Positions 26,488 through 35,270 of a stretch of DNA of 64,000 nt are shown here, piece after piece. The position numbers and the translations under genes are program-made. Under the pieces are notes generated by a model. That model searched no databases, had not been told where the DNA came from, and saw only the letters and a list, made by a program, of their open reading frames with translations. How positions within the stretch are numbered: the first letter of the stretch is position 1; the number at the start of each line of letters is the position of its first letter. The stretch lies in contig JAGWNK010000006.1 in NCBI GenBank assembly GCA_028871345.1, forward strand, positions 1 through 64,000. The letters are read 5' to 3'. Source of the DNA: Alphaproteobacteria bacterium. GTDB lineage: Bacteria > Pseudomonadota > Alphaproteobacteria > Micropepsales > Micropepsaceae.

Positions 26488-26880
26488 GGTCACCGTCTCG
26501 TTCCTGTCGCGATCGTAGAGTGTCAGCGTCACGGTGCCGCGGGCCGAGTGGAAGGCATCGAGTATCTGTTGCACCTGACCGTGCTCGGGCGCGAGGTCCG
26601 TGGCGTTCACCCGCACGACCTCCCGGCCGATGACCCCTTTGGCCTTGGCGCGCGCGCAATTGGGGTGGCCCTCGACGCACCCGGCCAGCACGGCAATGTC
26701 GAAGGTCTTCGAATATCCCGGCGGAAACCTCACCGCGACCGGGCGGATTTCGAAGTCGAGACCGGCGACGCTGCCGCTCAAGGGGCCGCGGTCCGGGGTC
26801 GGCGGCATATCTGCAACCGCCGTCGCGCCCAGCACAGCGACCACGACCATCATTGTCAGACAACGCAGGCTTGCTCGCAT
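26356..26880 (-). CDS. Small secreted protein, paralogue B, with His/Cys tail
   Basis: 174 aa from ATG 26880: signal peptide (MRASLRCLTMMVVVAVLGATAVA), then VAGLDFEIRPVAV, VLAGCVEGHPNCARA with two cysteines, KGVIGREVV and QQILDAFHSARGTVTLTL. The order matches paralogue A. Unlike A it continues past the domain for about 35 residues in a tail (GHEHRSRHCEHCHPGDEQPFH) with metal-binding character. That tail is encoded antisense to the end of the neighbouring membrane-protein gene, so it may have arisen by loss of an earlier stop. Confidence 0.6.
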   Translation of the reverse strand: MRASLRCLTMMVVVAVLGATAVADMPPTPDRGPLSGSVAGLDFEIRPVAVRFPPGYSKTFDIAVLAGCVEGHPNCARAKAKGVIGREVVRVNATDLAPEHGQVQQILDAFHSARGTVTLTLYDRDRNETVTLAVAAREPEPKADQAGGGVAPKGHEHRSRHCEHCHPGDEQPFH

Positions 26881-27187
26881 GAATGCCTCCCAACCCGGAG
26901 GATTATGCACTCGGCGAACAGGGCTCGACACGCGTCTCGACGCCGGCAAGAGGCGGCGCGACGGCGGGAAGGTCGTCCCGACGCAGCGAGCATCTGGCTC
27001 TACCGCGACCATGTCAGCGAGCACATGGATGGCGGCCCGCTACGAGGCGCTGCCCTGGCCGGCGCAACCGGTTGCACAATAAGCGAAATTCGGTCGCCAA
27101 GGGACGAGCGGGCACGCGGAACCGTCCCTCTTGCCAAATTAGTTGCGATATGCGTTAAATATTGCGCGAATGAGAAAGGAAATGACC
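26881..27187. other. Spacer with divergent promoters expected
   Basis: Between the secreted paralogue B (minus strand) and the VOC operon (plus strand). No gene or repeat recognised. The AT-richer stretch at 27130-27185, including TTGCGATATGCGTTAAATATT, is a reasonable place for the VOC operon promoter. Confidence 0.4.
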
Positions 27188-27646
27188 ATGGCCGGCTTCG
27201 AGCGCAACAGTCTCACACCCGCGATCAGCTATCGCGACCCCAAAGCCGCCCTCGGCTGGCTGGAGAAGGCCTTTGGCTTCGAACCCGCCATGATCATCAG
27301 CGACAAGGCCGGCGCTATCGCGCACGCGGAGATGCGCTACGGCGAATGCCTGGTCATGATCGGCAGTGAATGGTCCGAAGATCACCGCAGTCCCGCCTCG
27401 CTCGGCGGCAAGAACACGCAAAGCGTTCACGTCCATGTGCGCGAGGGCCTCGACGCCCATTGCGAACGCGCGCGCAAAGCGGGCGCGACGATCATCATGG
27501 AGCCCTAGACGCAGTTCTACGGCGACCGGACCTATCGGGCAAAAGACCCCGAAGGCCACATCTGGACCTTCGGTCAGAGGGTGAAGGAGATGTCGCCCGA
27601 CGAATGGGACAAGGCGAGCGGGCTCAAGACCAAAATGTATCCGTGA
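27188..27646 (+). pseudogene. VOC/glyoxalase-like gene interrupted by an in-frame TAG
   Basis: From ATG 27188 (ribosome site AAAGGA) the frame encodes a VOC protein: LTPAISYRDPKAALGWLEKAFGF, HAEMRYGECLVMIG, VHVHVREGLDAHCERARKAGA, then IIMEP followed by TAG at 27506-27508. In the same frame after the stop it continues with the rest of the domain: TQFYGDRTYRAKDPEGHIWTFGQ, including the expected metal-ligand Glu/His region, and ends at TGA 27644-27646, which overlaps the next ATG. So one nonsense change separates an otherwise intact 152-codon gene. The truncated product would lack its last beta-alpha unit. Amber readthrough or a sequencing error are alternatives. Confidence 0.85.
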
Positions 27647-27978
27647 TGCGGGCGGCGATCGACGACCGCCTCGCGGCGCTGGCCGATCCGCAGCGCCGGC
27701 GCGCCGTCGAGCTCTTGAGCGAGCGTCCGCGCCGCGCCGGCGAGCTCGCTGAGGCGCTCGGCGTTTCCGCACCGGCAATGAGCCGGCACCTGCGTGCATT
27801 GAAGGCGAGCGGACTGGTCGAGGAGGCGCATCCGGAATTCGACGCTCGTGTCCGCATCTATGCCTTGAAAGAGGCGGGGATGGCCGACCTTAAGAAATGG
27901 CTGGCCGACACGGAGCGGACATGGAGCCGCCAACTGGCCTCCTTCAAAGCCCATGTCGAGAAGGGCAGTCTGACGTGA
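27646..27978 (+). CDS. ArsR-family transcriptional regulator
   Basis: 110 aa. DPQRRRAVELLSERPRRAGELAEAL then GVSAPAMSRHLRALKASGLV form the winged-helix domain; there is no metal-binding cysteine cluster, as in the ArsR relatives paired with SRPBCC genes. The start overlaps the VOC stop by one base (TGATG) and the stop overlaps the next gene (GTGA), so the three are one operon. Probably autoregulatory. Confidence 0.85.
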   Translation: MRAAIDDRLAALADPQRRRAVELLSERPRRAGELAEALGVSAPAMSRHLRALKASGLVEEAHPEFDARVRIYALKEAGMADLKKWLADTERTWSRQLASFKAHVEKGSLT

Positions 27979-28442
27979 GGTCCTGCGTATTCGTCGCATT
28001 GCGCGTCAAGACCTCGCCGGAGCGCGCCTTCGACGCCTTTACGCAAGAGATCGGCCTGTGGTGGCGGCCGGATCCACTGTTTCCCATCACGCCGCGCGGC
28101 GACGGCGTTCTCGCCTTTGACGGCGAGGGCGCGCTCGTAACGCGATTGCCGGACGGCACGGTGTTCGAAATCGGCAAAGTGACGGAATGGCGGCGCGGCC
28201 AAAAGCTGGCCTTCAACTGGCGGCCTGCAACGTTCGACCAGGGGCAGACGACCAACGTGGAGATCACGTTCGAAGCGGTCGGCAGCGAAACGCGGGTCAG
28301 CGTACGCCACCATGGCTGGCTCGAAATTCCGCAGGACCATGTCGCGCGCCACGGTTTTCCCGATCAGATCACGCAGCTGCGTGTCGCCGATTGGTGGTGG
28401 CGTTCTCTTGCGGCTTTCGAGGAGGTCGGAGGCGGGCGCTGA
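27975..28442 (+). CDS. SRPBCC/AHSA1 domain protein
   Basis: 155 aa from the GTG at 27975, inside the ArsR stop (GTGA). FVALRVKTSPERAFDAFTQEIGLWW opens the START-like fold, with KVTEWRRGQKLAFNWRP and ETRVSVRHHGWLEIP as later strands. Such AHSA1-like proteins often follow an ArsR gene; they bind hydrophobic ligands, but none is known here. The frame is open for 26 codons upstream, but this would overlap most of the ArsR 3' end. Confidence 0.8.
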   Translation: MRSCVFVALRVKTSPERAFDAFTQEIGLWWRPDPLFPITPRGDGVLAFDGEGALVTRLPDGTVFEIGKVTEWRRGQKLAFNWRPATFDQGQTTNVEITFEAVGSETRVSVRHHGWLEIPQDHVARHGFPDQITQLRVADWWWRSLAAFEEVGGGR

Positions 28443-28475
28443 CGCGTGCCGTGGAGCAACGGCAACGCCCAGCCG

Positions 28476-29144
28476 TCACGTCTCGTCGGGGGTGTCGCTC
28501 GGCGCGGTTTCGGAATCGGCTTCCGCGACCTCGGGTTGCGGCGCGCCCGCAATGTCCTGCAGCGGCTTCAGCGTGGTGCCGGCTTTGGCGGCACGCTTGA
28601 TGGCGCGATCGCGCTTGGCGGCGGCGCGGCTCACCGCAAGGTCCAGTTCGAGCTGCGAACACAGCCCCAATGTCACCGGATCGACCGCCTTGATGTTGGT
28701 CGCGTTCCAGTGCGAGCGCTCGCGGATCTTCTGGATCGTCGCCTTGGTCGTACCGATCAGCTTGATGATGTCGGCATCGGTGAATTCCGGATGGTTGCGC
28801 AGGATCCAGTACACGGCATCCGGCTTGTCCTGGCGCTTGGAGACCGGCGTGTAGCGCGGCGCCTTCTTCTGCTTGACGGCGGGCATCTTGTGCTTGGGCG
28901 GCGCCATCTTGAGGCGGGCCTTGGGATTTCTTTCGGCCTCTTCGATCTGCTCGCGCGACAGCTGGCCCGCCGAAACCGGGTCCATGCCCTTGATGCCTTT
29001 GGCCACGTCTTCGTCAGCGATGCCTTTCACCTCCAGCGGATGCAGGCCACAGAAGTCGGCGATCTGCTCGAAGGTGAGCGAGGTATTGTCCACCAGCCAA
29101 ACGGCGGTGGCCTTCGGCATCAAAGGCTTGTTGTCGGCGGCCAT
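28476..29144 (-). CDS. trcR: DUF1013 cell-cycle transcriptional regulator (TrcR-like)
   Basis: 222 aa from ATG 29144. The DUF1013 pattern is strong: MPKATAVWLVDNTSLTFEQI, FCGLHPLEVKGIADEDVAKG, YWILRNHPEFTDADIIKLIG and RERSHWNATNIKAVDPVTLG. It contains helix-turn-helix-like repeats and is named TrcR in Caulobacter-type genomes. A longer frame to 29423 has no family support. The Lys-rich middle (residues about 80-115) and acidic tail are variable. The gene joins the other cell-cycle factors in this window. Confidence 0.85.
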   Translation of the reverse strand: MAADNKPLMPKATAVWLVDNTSLTFEQIADFCGLHPLEVKGIADEDVAKGIKGMDPVSAGQLSREQIEEAERNPKARLKMAPPKHKMPAVKQKKAPRYTPVSKRQDKPDAVYWILRNHPEFTDADIIKLIGTTKATIQKIRERSHWNATNIKAVDPVTLGLCSQLELDLAVSRAAAKRDRAIKRAAKAGTTLKPLQDIAGAPQPEVAEADSETAPSDTPDET

Positions 29145-29310
29145 GTAAATCTTCTCCCTTGCCGGGTTGACGTTCACCGTCCATCCCGATCCTTGAAGGC
29201 TAGAGCGTTCGAGGAATGGCAGGGTTTTAGCGGGGAAAGCCGCGAAAGAAAAGAGTTGAAATCGCGCCGCCGGGTGCGAAGCTGGCTGGCGGGGGTTGGG
29301 GAAAAAATGC

Positions 29311-29991
29311 ATGAAATCCGGGTTCGTCAAGGCCTGTTTTGTGCTGGCCACGGCTTTGTTCGCCCTCGCGCTTGCAGGCTGTGCCGACCGCCTGGTCGTT
29401 ACCTCCAGGCCGGGCCAGTTCAATCCGCCGCCGCAGCCGACTGATAAAGTGCGGTATTGCGACTCCTGGTACCCAGTCTCCGCGTCGGGTGAAGGGCGTC
29501 AGACCGTGATGTCGGCGCGCATCACCGCGAACGGCGATCTCGCCGATGTTGCCGTGACAGGTTCCAGCGGCAATGCTGACCTCGACGCCGCGGCGGTGAC
29601 ATGCGCCGCCCATACCTATGTCCGCCCGGCCGTCTGGGATGGCAAGCCGATCGAGATCGTCTGGACGTTCGAAGTTCTTTGGCATGTCGGGGGCCATTCC
29701 TTCGTGACGATCAAGCGGCCCGCCGGATATCCCTTGACCTGCTCGGCTTACTACCCGGCCTCGGCGGCAGAGAAACGCGAAGCAGGCTCCACCCTGGTAT
29801 CCTTCGTCGTGGACACGGATGGTCGTGTCAGCAGGCCTGAGGTGATGCGCTCGAGCGGCTTCGAGGACCTGGATCAGGCAGCCTCGGCCTGTGTGACCGC
29901 CTGGCGCTATCTGCCCGCAACACGCGATGGAAAACCGGCCGCCTTCGGGTGGAGGGCGATCGTCGATTGGCGCACGGTCGGGGAGTCTTAA
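29311..29991 (+). CDS. Lipoprotein with two TonB C-terminal-like domains
   Basis: 226 aa from ATG 29311. A lipobox (LALAGC) marks it as a lipoprotein. Two tandem TonB-C-type domains follow: about residues 50-120 (TVMSARITANGDLADVAVTG ... DLDAAAVTCA) and 145-225 (STLVSFVVDTDGRVSRPEVM ... DLDQAASACVTAWRYLPA). There is no proline-rich periplasmic span or N-terminal TonB anchor, so it is unlikely to be a classical energy transducer. Role unknown. Confidence 0.72.
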   Translation: MKSGFVKACFVLATALFALALAGCADRLVVTSRPGQFNPPPQPTDKVRYCDSWYPVSASGEGRQTVMSARITANGDLADVAVTGSSGNADLDAAAVTCAAHTYVRPAVWDGKPIEIVWTFEVLWHVGGHSFVTIKRPAGYPLTCSAYYPASAAEKREAGSTLVSFVVDTDGRVSRPEVMRSSGFEDLDQAASACVTAWRYLPATRDGKPAAFGWRAIVDWRTVGES

Positions 29992-30004
29992 GTCGCGGCT
30001 TGCC

Positions 30005-30982
30005 TCAGGCTGCGAGCAGGATCTTGCCGACATGCGCGCCCGACTTCATCCAGGCATGCGCCGCCTGTGCCTCCGCCAGCGGGAAGATGCGGTCGATCAC
30101 CGGTTTGATACGGCCTGCCGCGAGGAGCGGCCAGACTTCCTTGAGCAGGGCGTCGCGGATGGCGCCCTTCTCGGCATTGCTGCGCGAACGCAGCGTCGTC
30201 GCCGTCAAGGTGAGGCGCTTGCGCAGCATGAGGGCGAAATTCACGGTGGCGACTGGTCCCGCCTGATAGGCGACGTTGACGATGCGTCCCCATGGGGCGG
30301 CTGCCTGGAAGTTGCGGTTGATGTAGTCGCCGCCGACCATGTCGAGGATCACGTCGATGCCGCGCCCCGCCGTCTCATCGCGGACGACGTCGACGAAATC
30401 CTCGTCGCGGTAATTGATGGCGCGCTTGGCGCCCAACGCCAGGCAGGCCGCGCATTTTTCCGGCGAACCGGCCGTCGCGAAAACCACATGGCCGCGCGCG
30501 GCGCAGAGTTGGATCGCGGCGCTGCCCACGCCGCTCGATCCGCCGTGGATCAGCACGACGTCCGCGGGTCGCAAGCGGGCGGCATCGACCAAGTTCGTCC
30601 AGGCGGTGAAAAAGGCTTCGGGCAGGCCGGCCGCCGCCACGATATCGACGCCCGGCGGGACGGCCAGCAGACATTCCTGGGCCGCGACCGCATATTCCGC
30701 GTAACCGCCGCCTGCCAGCAGCGCGCAGACCTGCATCCCGATGTGCCATTCCGTGACGCCTTCGCCGACCGCCGCGATCTGACCGGAAACCTCCAGTCCC
30801 AGGGTCGACGGGGCGCCGGGCGGCGGCGGATATTGCCCCAGAGCTTGCAGCAGGTCGGCGCGGTTGACCCCGGCGGCGGCGGCCTTCACCAGCACTTCGC
30901 CCGGTCCGGGCCGGGGTACCTCGCATTCGACCGGCTGCAACCCGTATTCCTTGCCGGGCGTGATGACCTCGATGGCGTACAT
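30005..30982 (-). CDS. NAD(P)H-dependent quinone oxidoreductase (zinc-free MDR family)
   Basis: 325 aa of the PIG3/QOR group of medium-chain dehydrogenases. VNRADLLQALGQYPPPPGAP is the family N-terminal motif, GGSSGVGSAAIQLCAARGH the NADPH-binding loop and LPEAFFTAWTNL the active-site helix. Zinc-ligand cysteines are absent as expected. It reduces quinones or other activated carbonyls with NADPH. Convergent with the TonB-C lipoprotein and divergent from the DUF1192 gene. Confidence 0.92.
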   Translation of the reverse strand: MYAIEVITPGKEYGLQPVECEVPRPGPGEVLVKAAAAGVNRADLLQALGQYPPPPGAPSTLGLEVSGQIAAVGEGVTEWHIGMQVCALLAGGGYAEYAVAAQECLLAVPPGVDIVAAAGLPEAFFTAWTNLVDAARLRPADVVLIHGGSSGVGSAAIQLCAARGHVVFATAGSPEKCAACLALGAKRAINYRDEDFVDVVRDETAGRGIDVILDMVGGDYINRNFQAAAPWGRIVNVAYQAGPVATVNFALMLRKRLTLTATTLRSRSNAEKGAIRDALLKEVWPLLAAGRIKPVIDRIFPLAEAQAAHAWMKSGAHVGKILLAA

Positions 30983-31039
30983 GGTTTATCCTTGTGCGGA
31001 ACGAGGCGACTGTACCAGCGGCCCATGGAGATCGGAACG

Positions 31040-31237
31040 ATGGCGATCGATCCCGAAGAACTGCTTCCGAGGAAGAAGCTTCCCGATATCGTGATCGGAC
31101 AGGACCTTTCGGCCATGTCGGAATTCGAGTTGTCGGCGCGGATCATGACATTGGAGTCCGAAATCGTGCGCTGCAGGGAGGCGATCGCCGCGCGGAAGGC
31201 GACGAAATCCGCGGCAGACTCCTTCTTCAAAAGGTGA
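31040..31237 (+). CDS. DUF1192 family small protein
   Basis: 65 aa: LLPRKKLPDIVIGQDLSAMS followed by ELSARIMTLESEIVRCREAI, then a short basic end. This is the DUF1192 pattern, a coiled-coil protein often next to quinone oxidoreductases in alphaproteobacteria, as here. A GGAG ribosome site lies 10 bases before the ATG. An ATG 15 bases earlier (31025) is an alternative start. Confidence 0.85.
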   Translation: MAIDPEELLPRKKLPDIVIGQDLSAMSEFELSARIMTLESEIVRCREAIAARKATKSAADSFFKR

Positions 31238-31400
31238 ATTCGCATCTGCGAAGGCGCGAATGCCGTTCGTAATCATTAATACGCGCAATATGAACGTTGC
31301 GCGCGCGCAACCATATCGTTGGTTTATGCATACCTGCCGCATCGTTGCACCTTGCGCGCCGCGGCCCGCTTGATAGGTTTGCGGGGGAGGCGGGGAATCA

Positions 31401-31910
31401 ATGACGACACTCGAAAGCGGCGATGAGAGTCCGCGCGATCTGACTCTTCAATCGTTCACGGGTTCGGCGCTCTTCCAGCGGACCTTCGACGAAGGCATGT
31501 CGCTGGTCGAGGAGACCGCGCGCTATCTCGATGGTCCGGGCCGCGAGGAGCAGCGCCAGCTGCCGCGCAAGACCGCGATGCTCTATGCCGGGGAAAGCAT
31601 GCGCGTCACCACGCGTCTGATGCAGGCGGCAAGCTGGCTCCTGGTGCAGCGCGCCGTGCACGACGGCGACATGAATGCGGAAGACGCCTCCAGCGACCGC
31701 TATCGGCTCGGTTCCAAGGAGATCTGCTTCGGCGGCAACGCCGACGGCGTGGAACTTCTGCCCGTGACGCTGCGCGATCTGTTGTCGCGCAGCGACAACC
31801 TTTACCGCCGCATCGCCCGGCTCGACGAAGTTCTGTTCGGCAGCGGCGAGCTGCCTCCGGGCGCGCGCGGCCAGATGTCGATGCTCGAACAGGCGTTCGG
31901 AAATCAGTAG
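31401..31910 (+). CDS. rcdA: Protease adaptor RcdA (DUF1465)
   Basis: 169 aa, matching the three-helix DUF1465 fold: FQRTFDEGMSLVEETARYLD, YAGESMRVTTRLMQAASWLL and VTLRDLLSRSDNLYRRIARLD. In Caulobacter RcdA works with CpdR and PopA to deliver CtrA and other substrates to ClpXP at the G1-S transition. Here the gene sits 5.4 kb from ctrA, whose product ends in Ala-Ala as ClpXP substrates do. The C-terminal tail (after residue 155) is disordered. Confidence 0.85.
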   Translation: MTTLESGDESPRDLTLQSFTGSALFQRTFDEGMSLVEETARYLDGPGREEQRQLPRKTAMLYAGESMRVTTRLMQAASWLLVQRAVHDGDMNAEDASSDRYRLGSKEICFGGNADGVELLPVTLRDLLSRSDNLYRRIARLDEVLFGSGELPPGARGQMSMLEQAFGNQ

Positions 31911-31925
31911 ACCGGCCGGCAGAAA

Positions 31926-31950
31926 CGAAAACGGGGCCTGAGGCCCCGTC
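31926..31950 (-). terminator. Intrinsic terminator of rpmE
   Basis: On the minus strand ACGGGGCC-TCA-GGCCCCGT forms a perfect hairpin followed by TTTCGTTTCT. It lies 27 bases past the rpmE stop and 16 bases past the convergent rcdA stop. Confidence 0.85.
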
Positions 31951-31976
31951 TGCGCGTCCGTGTCATGGCACGCGCC

Positions 31977-32201
31977 CTACGACTTCACAAATCCCGCGAA
32001 CTTCTTGTTGAAGCGGGTCAGGCGCCCGCCGCGGTCGAGAAGCTGCTGCTGGCCGCCGGTCCAGGCCGGATGGGTCGTCGGGTCGATGTCGAGCGTCAGC
32101 TTCTGGTCGGGCTCGCCCCAGGTCGTGCGCGTGCGGTAGGTCGTGCCGTCGTTCAGTTGCACGTTCACGAAATGGTAGTTGGGGTGGATGCCCTTCTTCA
32201 T
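31977..32201 (-). CDS. rpmE: 50S ribosomal protein L31 (bL31), cysteine-free type
   Basis: 74 aa: [20 protein letters not shown] and the [20 protein letters not shown] segment with FNKKFAGF are diagnostic. It lacks the CxxC zinc motif, as in the C-minus form common in alphaproteobacteria. Start is ATG 32201; the longer frame to 32261 is a shadow. Divergent from the ABC exporter gene. Confidence 0.96.
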   Translation of the reverse strand: MKKGIHPNYHFVNVQLNDGTTYRTRTTWGEPDQKLTLDIDPTTHPAWTGGQQQLLDRGGRLTRFNKKFAGFVKS

Positions 32202-32329
32202 GGCTCTGGCCCTTAAGCGCGTGGAGGCGGGGCTTATAGGGGATCGCCGGGAAGGGTGCAAGGCGCCGCACGATTTGCCCTTTCCGGCCGTCCGGGGGCT
32301 CCTATATAGGGGTATCCACGGAGAGCCCG

Positions 32330-34156
32330 ATGCCCCAATCCGGCGCCGAATACGCCGAACAGGTCCGCTACGCCGCCCAGGGCCGGGCCAAGAGCCGTTC
32401 CCTCGCGCCTCTGCGCGGACTGGTTCCGTTCCTCAGGCCCTACCGCCTGCACATCGCTTTGGCGATCGTGGCGCTCATCGCCTCGTCGACCGCCACCCTC
32501 GTCCTGCCCGCGGTGCTGCGCCAGTTGATCGATCACGGCTTCACCGCCGCCGAGATCGTTCACCTGACGCACTATTTTGTCCTCTTCCTCATCGCGGTGG
32601 CGGTGCTGGGTGTGGCTACGGCGATCCGCTTCTACTTCGTGACCTGGCTGGGCGAACGCGTCATCGCGGACATCCGCAAGGCGGTGTTCGGCCACGTTCT
32701 CGTGCTGACGCCGGCCTTCTTCGAGGTGACACGCACCGGCGAAGTGCTGTCGCGGCTGGCCGCCGACACGACGCTGATCCAGACCGTGGTCGGCTCCTCC
32801 GCCTCGGTGGCGCTGCGCAATCTCGTGATGTTCACCGGCGGGCTGGCGCTGATGTTCGTCACCAGCGTCAAGCTGACGCTGCTGGTGATCGCCGCGGTGC
32901 TCCTGGTGTTCATTCCGCTGATCGTCTTCGGGCGCTGGGTGCGCACCTTGAGCCGCAAGAGCCAGGACCGGATCGCCGACACCAGCGCGCATGCGGGCGA
33001 AACGCTCAATGCCGTGCACACGGTGCAGGCCTTTACCCGCGAGGACTACGAACGCGGCCGCTACGGCGCCGCGGTCGAAGATTCCTTCAGGGTCGCGGTC
33101 CGTCGCACCGCCGCCCGCGCGGTGATGACGGCCGTCGTGATTTTTTCCATCTTCGGCTGCCTGGGCCTCGTCTTTCTGGTCGGCGCACAGAACGTCGTGG
33201 CCCACACGACGACGCCGGGCCAGCTGGTCCAGTTCGTGTTCTACGCCATCATCGTCGCCGGCGGCGTCGGGGCCATGAGCGAGACCTGGGGCGATGTGCA
33301 ACGCGCGGCCGGCGCCTCCGAGCGCCTGATGGAATTGCTGCACGCGCGCCCGGCCATCGAGGCGCCGGCCCATCCCGCAGTGCTGACGAAGCCCGCCAAG
33401 GGCGCCGTGCGCTTCGACAACGTCGTGTTCCATTATCCTTCGCGGCCGGACCAGGCGGCTCTCGACGGCTTCTCCCTCGACGTTGCGCCTGGCGAGGCCG
33501 TGGCGCTGGTGGGACCCTCCGGCGCCGGCAAATCCACGGTATTCCAGCTCCTGTTGCGCTTCTTCGCGCCGCAATCCGGCCTGATCGCGTTCGACGGCCT
33601 CGACATCGCCAGCCTCGACCCGTCGGACTTGCGCCGAGCCATCGCGCTGGTCGCCCAGGATCCGGTGATCTTCTCGGGCTCCATCGCCGACAACATCCGC
33701 TACGGACGTCCGGGGGCGAGTGACGACGACGTACGCCGCGCCGCCGATGCCGCTGCGGCGGCTGAATTCATCGAACGCCTGCCGCAGGCCTATGGCACGC
33801 TGCTTGGTGAGCGCGGCGTCACCTTGTCCGGCGGCCAGCGCCAGCGCGTCGCCATCGCCCGCGCCATGCTGCGTGATGCGCCGCTGCTGTTGCTGGACGA
33901 AGCCACCAGCGCCCTGGATGCCGAGAACGAGAGGCTGGTGCAACAAGGACTCGCCAATTTGATGACGGGCCGCACCACGCTTGTCATTGCCCACAGACTC
34001 GCCACAATCCAGCGGCTGAAACGCATCGTGGTCATGGATCAGGGTCGCGTGGTGGGAGAGGGCGGCCACGCGGAGTTGGTGGCGGACGGCGGCCTTTATG
34101 CGCGCCTGGCGGGACTGCAATTCGCGGGCATGCGGCAAGGAGAATTGGCCGGCTGA
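32330..34156 (+). CDS. ABC exporter with fused membrane and ATPase domains (MsbA-like)
   Basis: 608 aa half-transporter. Six membrane helices (about residues 35-310) are followed by an ATPase domain with Walker [10 protein letters not shown] (about 395), Q-loop [12 protein letters not shown], signature [14 protein letters not shown] and Walker [13 protein letters not shown]. It resembles the bacterial MsbA/LapB-type exporters of lipids or hydrophobic compounds; the true substrate cannot be read off. Divergent from rpmE, followed after 11 bases by the paraoxonase-like gene, perhaps in one operon. Confidence 0.92.
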   Translation: MPQSGAEYAEQVRYAAQGRAKSRSLAPLRGLVPFLRPYRLHIALAIVALIASSTATLVLPAVLRQLIDHGFTAAEIVHLTHYFVLFLIAVAVLGVATAIRFYFVTWLGERVIADIRKAVFGHVLVLTPAFFEVTRTGEVLSRLAADTTLIQTVVGSSASVALRNLVMFTGGLALMFVTSVKLTLLVIAAVLLVFIPLIVFGRWVRTLSRKSQDRIADTSAHAGETLNAVHTVQAFTREDYERGRYGAAVEDSFRVAVRRTAARAVMTAVVIFSIFGCLGLVFLVGAQNVVAHTTTPGQLVQFVFYAIIVAGGVGAMSETWGDVQRAAGASERLMELLHARPAIEAPAHPAVLTKPAKGAVRFDNVVFHYPSRPDQAALDGFSLDVAPGEAVALVGPSGAGKSTVFQLLLRFFAPQSGLIAFDGLDIASLDPSDLRRAIALVAQDPVIFSGSIADNIRYGRPGASDDDVRRAADAAAAAEFIERLPQAYGTLLGERGVTLSGGQRQRVAIARAMLRDAPLLLLDEATSALDAENERLVQQGLANLMTGRTTLVIAHRLATIQRLKRIVVMDQGRVVGEGGHAELVADGGLYARLAGLQFAGMRQGELAG

Positions 34157-34167
34157 CAAGGGGGGAA

Positions 34168-35256
34168 ATGATGGCGGCAAGTCCCTGGGTCCGAGCGGGG
34201 ATCACGGCAGCGGCGATGCTCACGGTGGCCGTGGTTGCGCTGGGATACCGCATGCTGGAGTCGCACGGCGCCTTCACCACGGTGACGCCCGGCTTTTCCG
34301 GGACCTGTGTCGGCGTTCCGACGGCCAGAGGTCCCGAAGACATCGTCATCGATGCCGTGCACAAGGTCGCGTTCATCTCGGCGACCGATCGTCCCGCCCG
34401 AGCTGGGGGAAAGCCCTCCGCCGCGGACGGGCTCTATTCGTATGCCTATCTGGAGCCGGGTGCGAAGCCCGTGAAGCTCGCCGGAACGCCTGGTGATTTC
34501 CATCCGCACGGCCTCAGCCTGTACCGTGCTCCCGACGGCTCCATGACCCTGATGGCGATCAACCACCGCCTGGACGGAAGCAATTCCGTCGACATCTTCT
34601 CGGTGGAAATCAACGGCACCGCCGCGCATGCGACCGAGATCGGCAGCATCACGGGCGGGGTTCTCGCCAGTCCCAATGCGCTCGCCGCCATCGACGAGGA
34701 CCGCTTCTACGTCGTCAACGATCACACCTCGAAGACGGCGCTGGGCCGCTGGCTCGACGACAACCTGCTTCTGCCGCGCGCCGATGTGCTCTATTTCGAC
34801 GGCATGAAGTTCAACGAGGTGGCCACGGGACTGAACTACCCCAATGGCGTGGCGCTGTCGGACGACGGGAAATACCTTTATGTACCCGAAGCTTTCGCGC
34901 GGGTGCTGCTCACCTTCGAGCGCAATCCCTTCTCGGGCGAACTGCACCAGGTCGGCGTGCTCGACATTCCTTCCAATCTCGACAACGCCCGGGTGGCGGC
35001 CGACGGCAGTGTGTGGATCGGCAGCCATCCCAAGGCCTATGCCATGGCGGCGATGCGCCGCGATCCCGGGAAACCGGCGCCGTCCGAGATCTTCCGGGTA
35101 TCGGTCGAGAACGGCCTGCCGCGCGGGGCCACGCTGGTCTACGCCGACAGGGGCTCACAGATCGGCGGCGCCAGCGTCGGTGCGCCGTCGGATGGCCGCC
35201 TTCTGATCGGCTCGCCGCTCGACGACAAGATCCTCAACTGCGTCCTTCCCCGTTGA
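34168..35256 (+). CDS. Paraoxonase/arylesterase-like six-bladed propeller
   Basis: 362 aa with one N-terminal membrane anchor (about residues 10-27). DFHPHGLSLYRA is the paraoxonase-type blade with the His dyad, followed by TGGVLASPNALAAIDEDRFYVVND, LNYPNGVALSDDGKYLYVPE and SNLDNARVAADGSVWIG, the Ca-binding and blade residues of the PON family. Expected to hydrolyse lactones or aryl esters. Starts directly downstream of the ABC exporter. Two adjacent ATGs (34168, 34171) are possible. Confidence 0.8.
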   Translation: MMAASPWVRAGITAAAMLTVAVVALGYRMLESHGAFTTVTPGFSGTCVGVPTARGPEDIVIDAVHKVAFISATDRPARAGGKPSAADGLYSYAYLEPGAKPVKLAGTPGDFHPHGLSLYRAPDGSMTLMAINHRLDGSNSVDIFSVEINGTAAHATEIGSITGGVLASPNALAAIDEDRFYVVNDHTSKTALGRWLDDNLLLPRADVLYFDGMKFNEVATGLNYPNGVALSDDGKYLYVPEAFARVLLTFERNPFSGELHQVGVLDIPSNLDNARVAADGSVWIGSHPKAYAMAAMRRDPGKPAPSEIFRVSVENGLPRGATLVYADRGSQIGGASVGAPSDGRLLIGSPLDDKILNCVLPR

Positions 35257-35270
35257 GGCAATCGGCGCGT

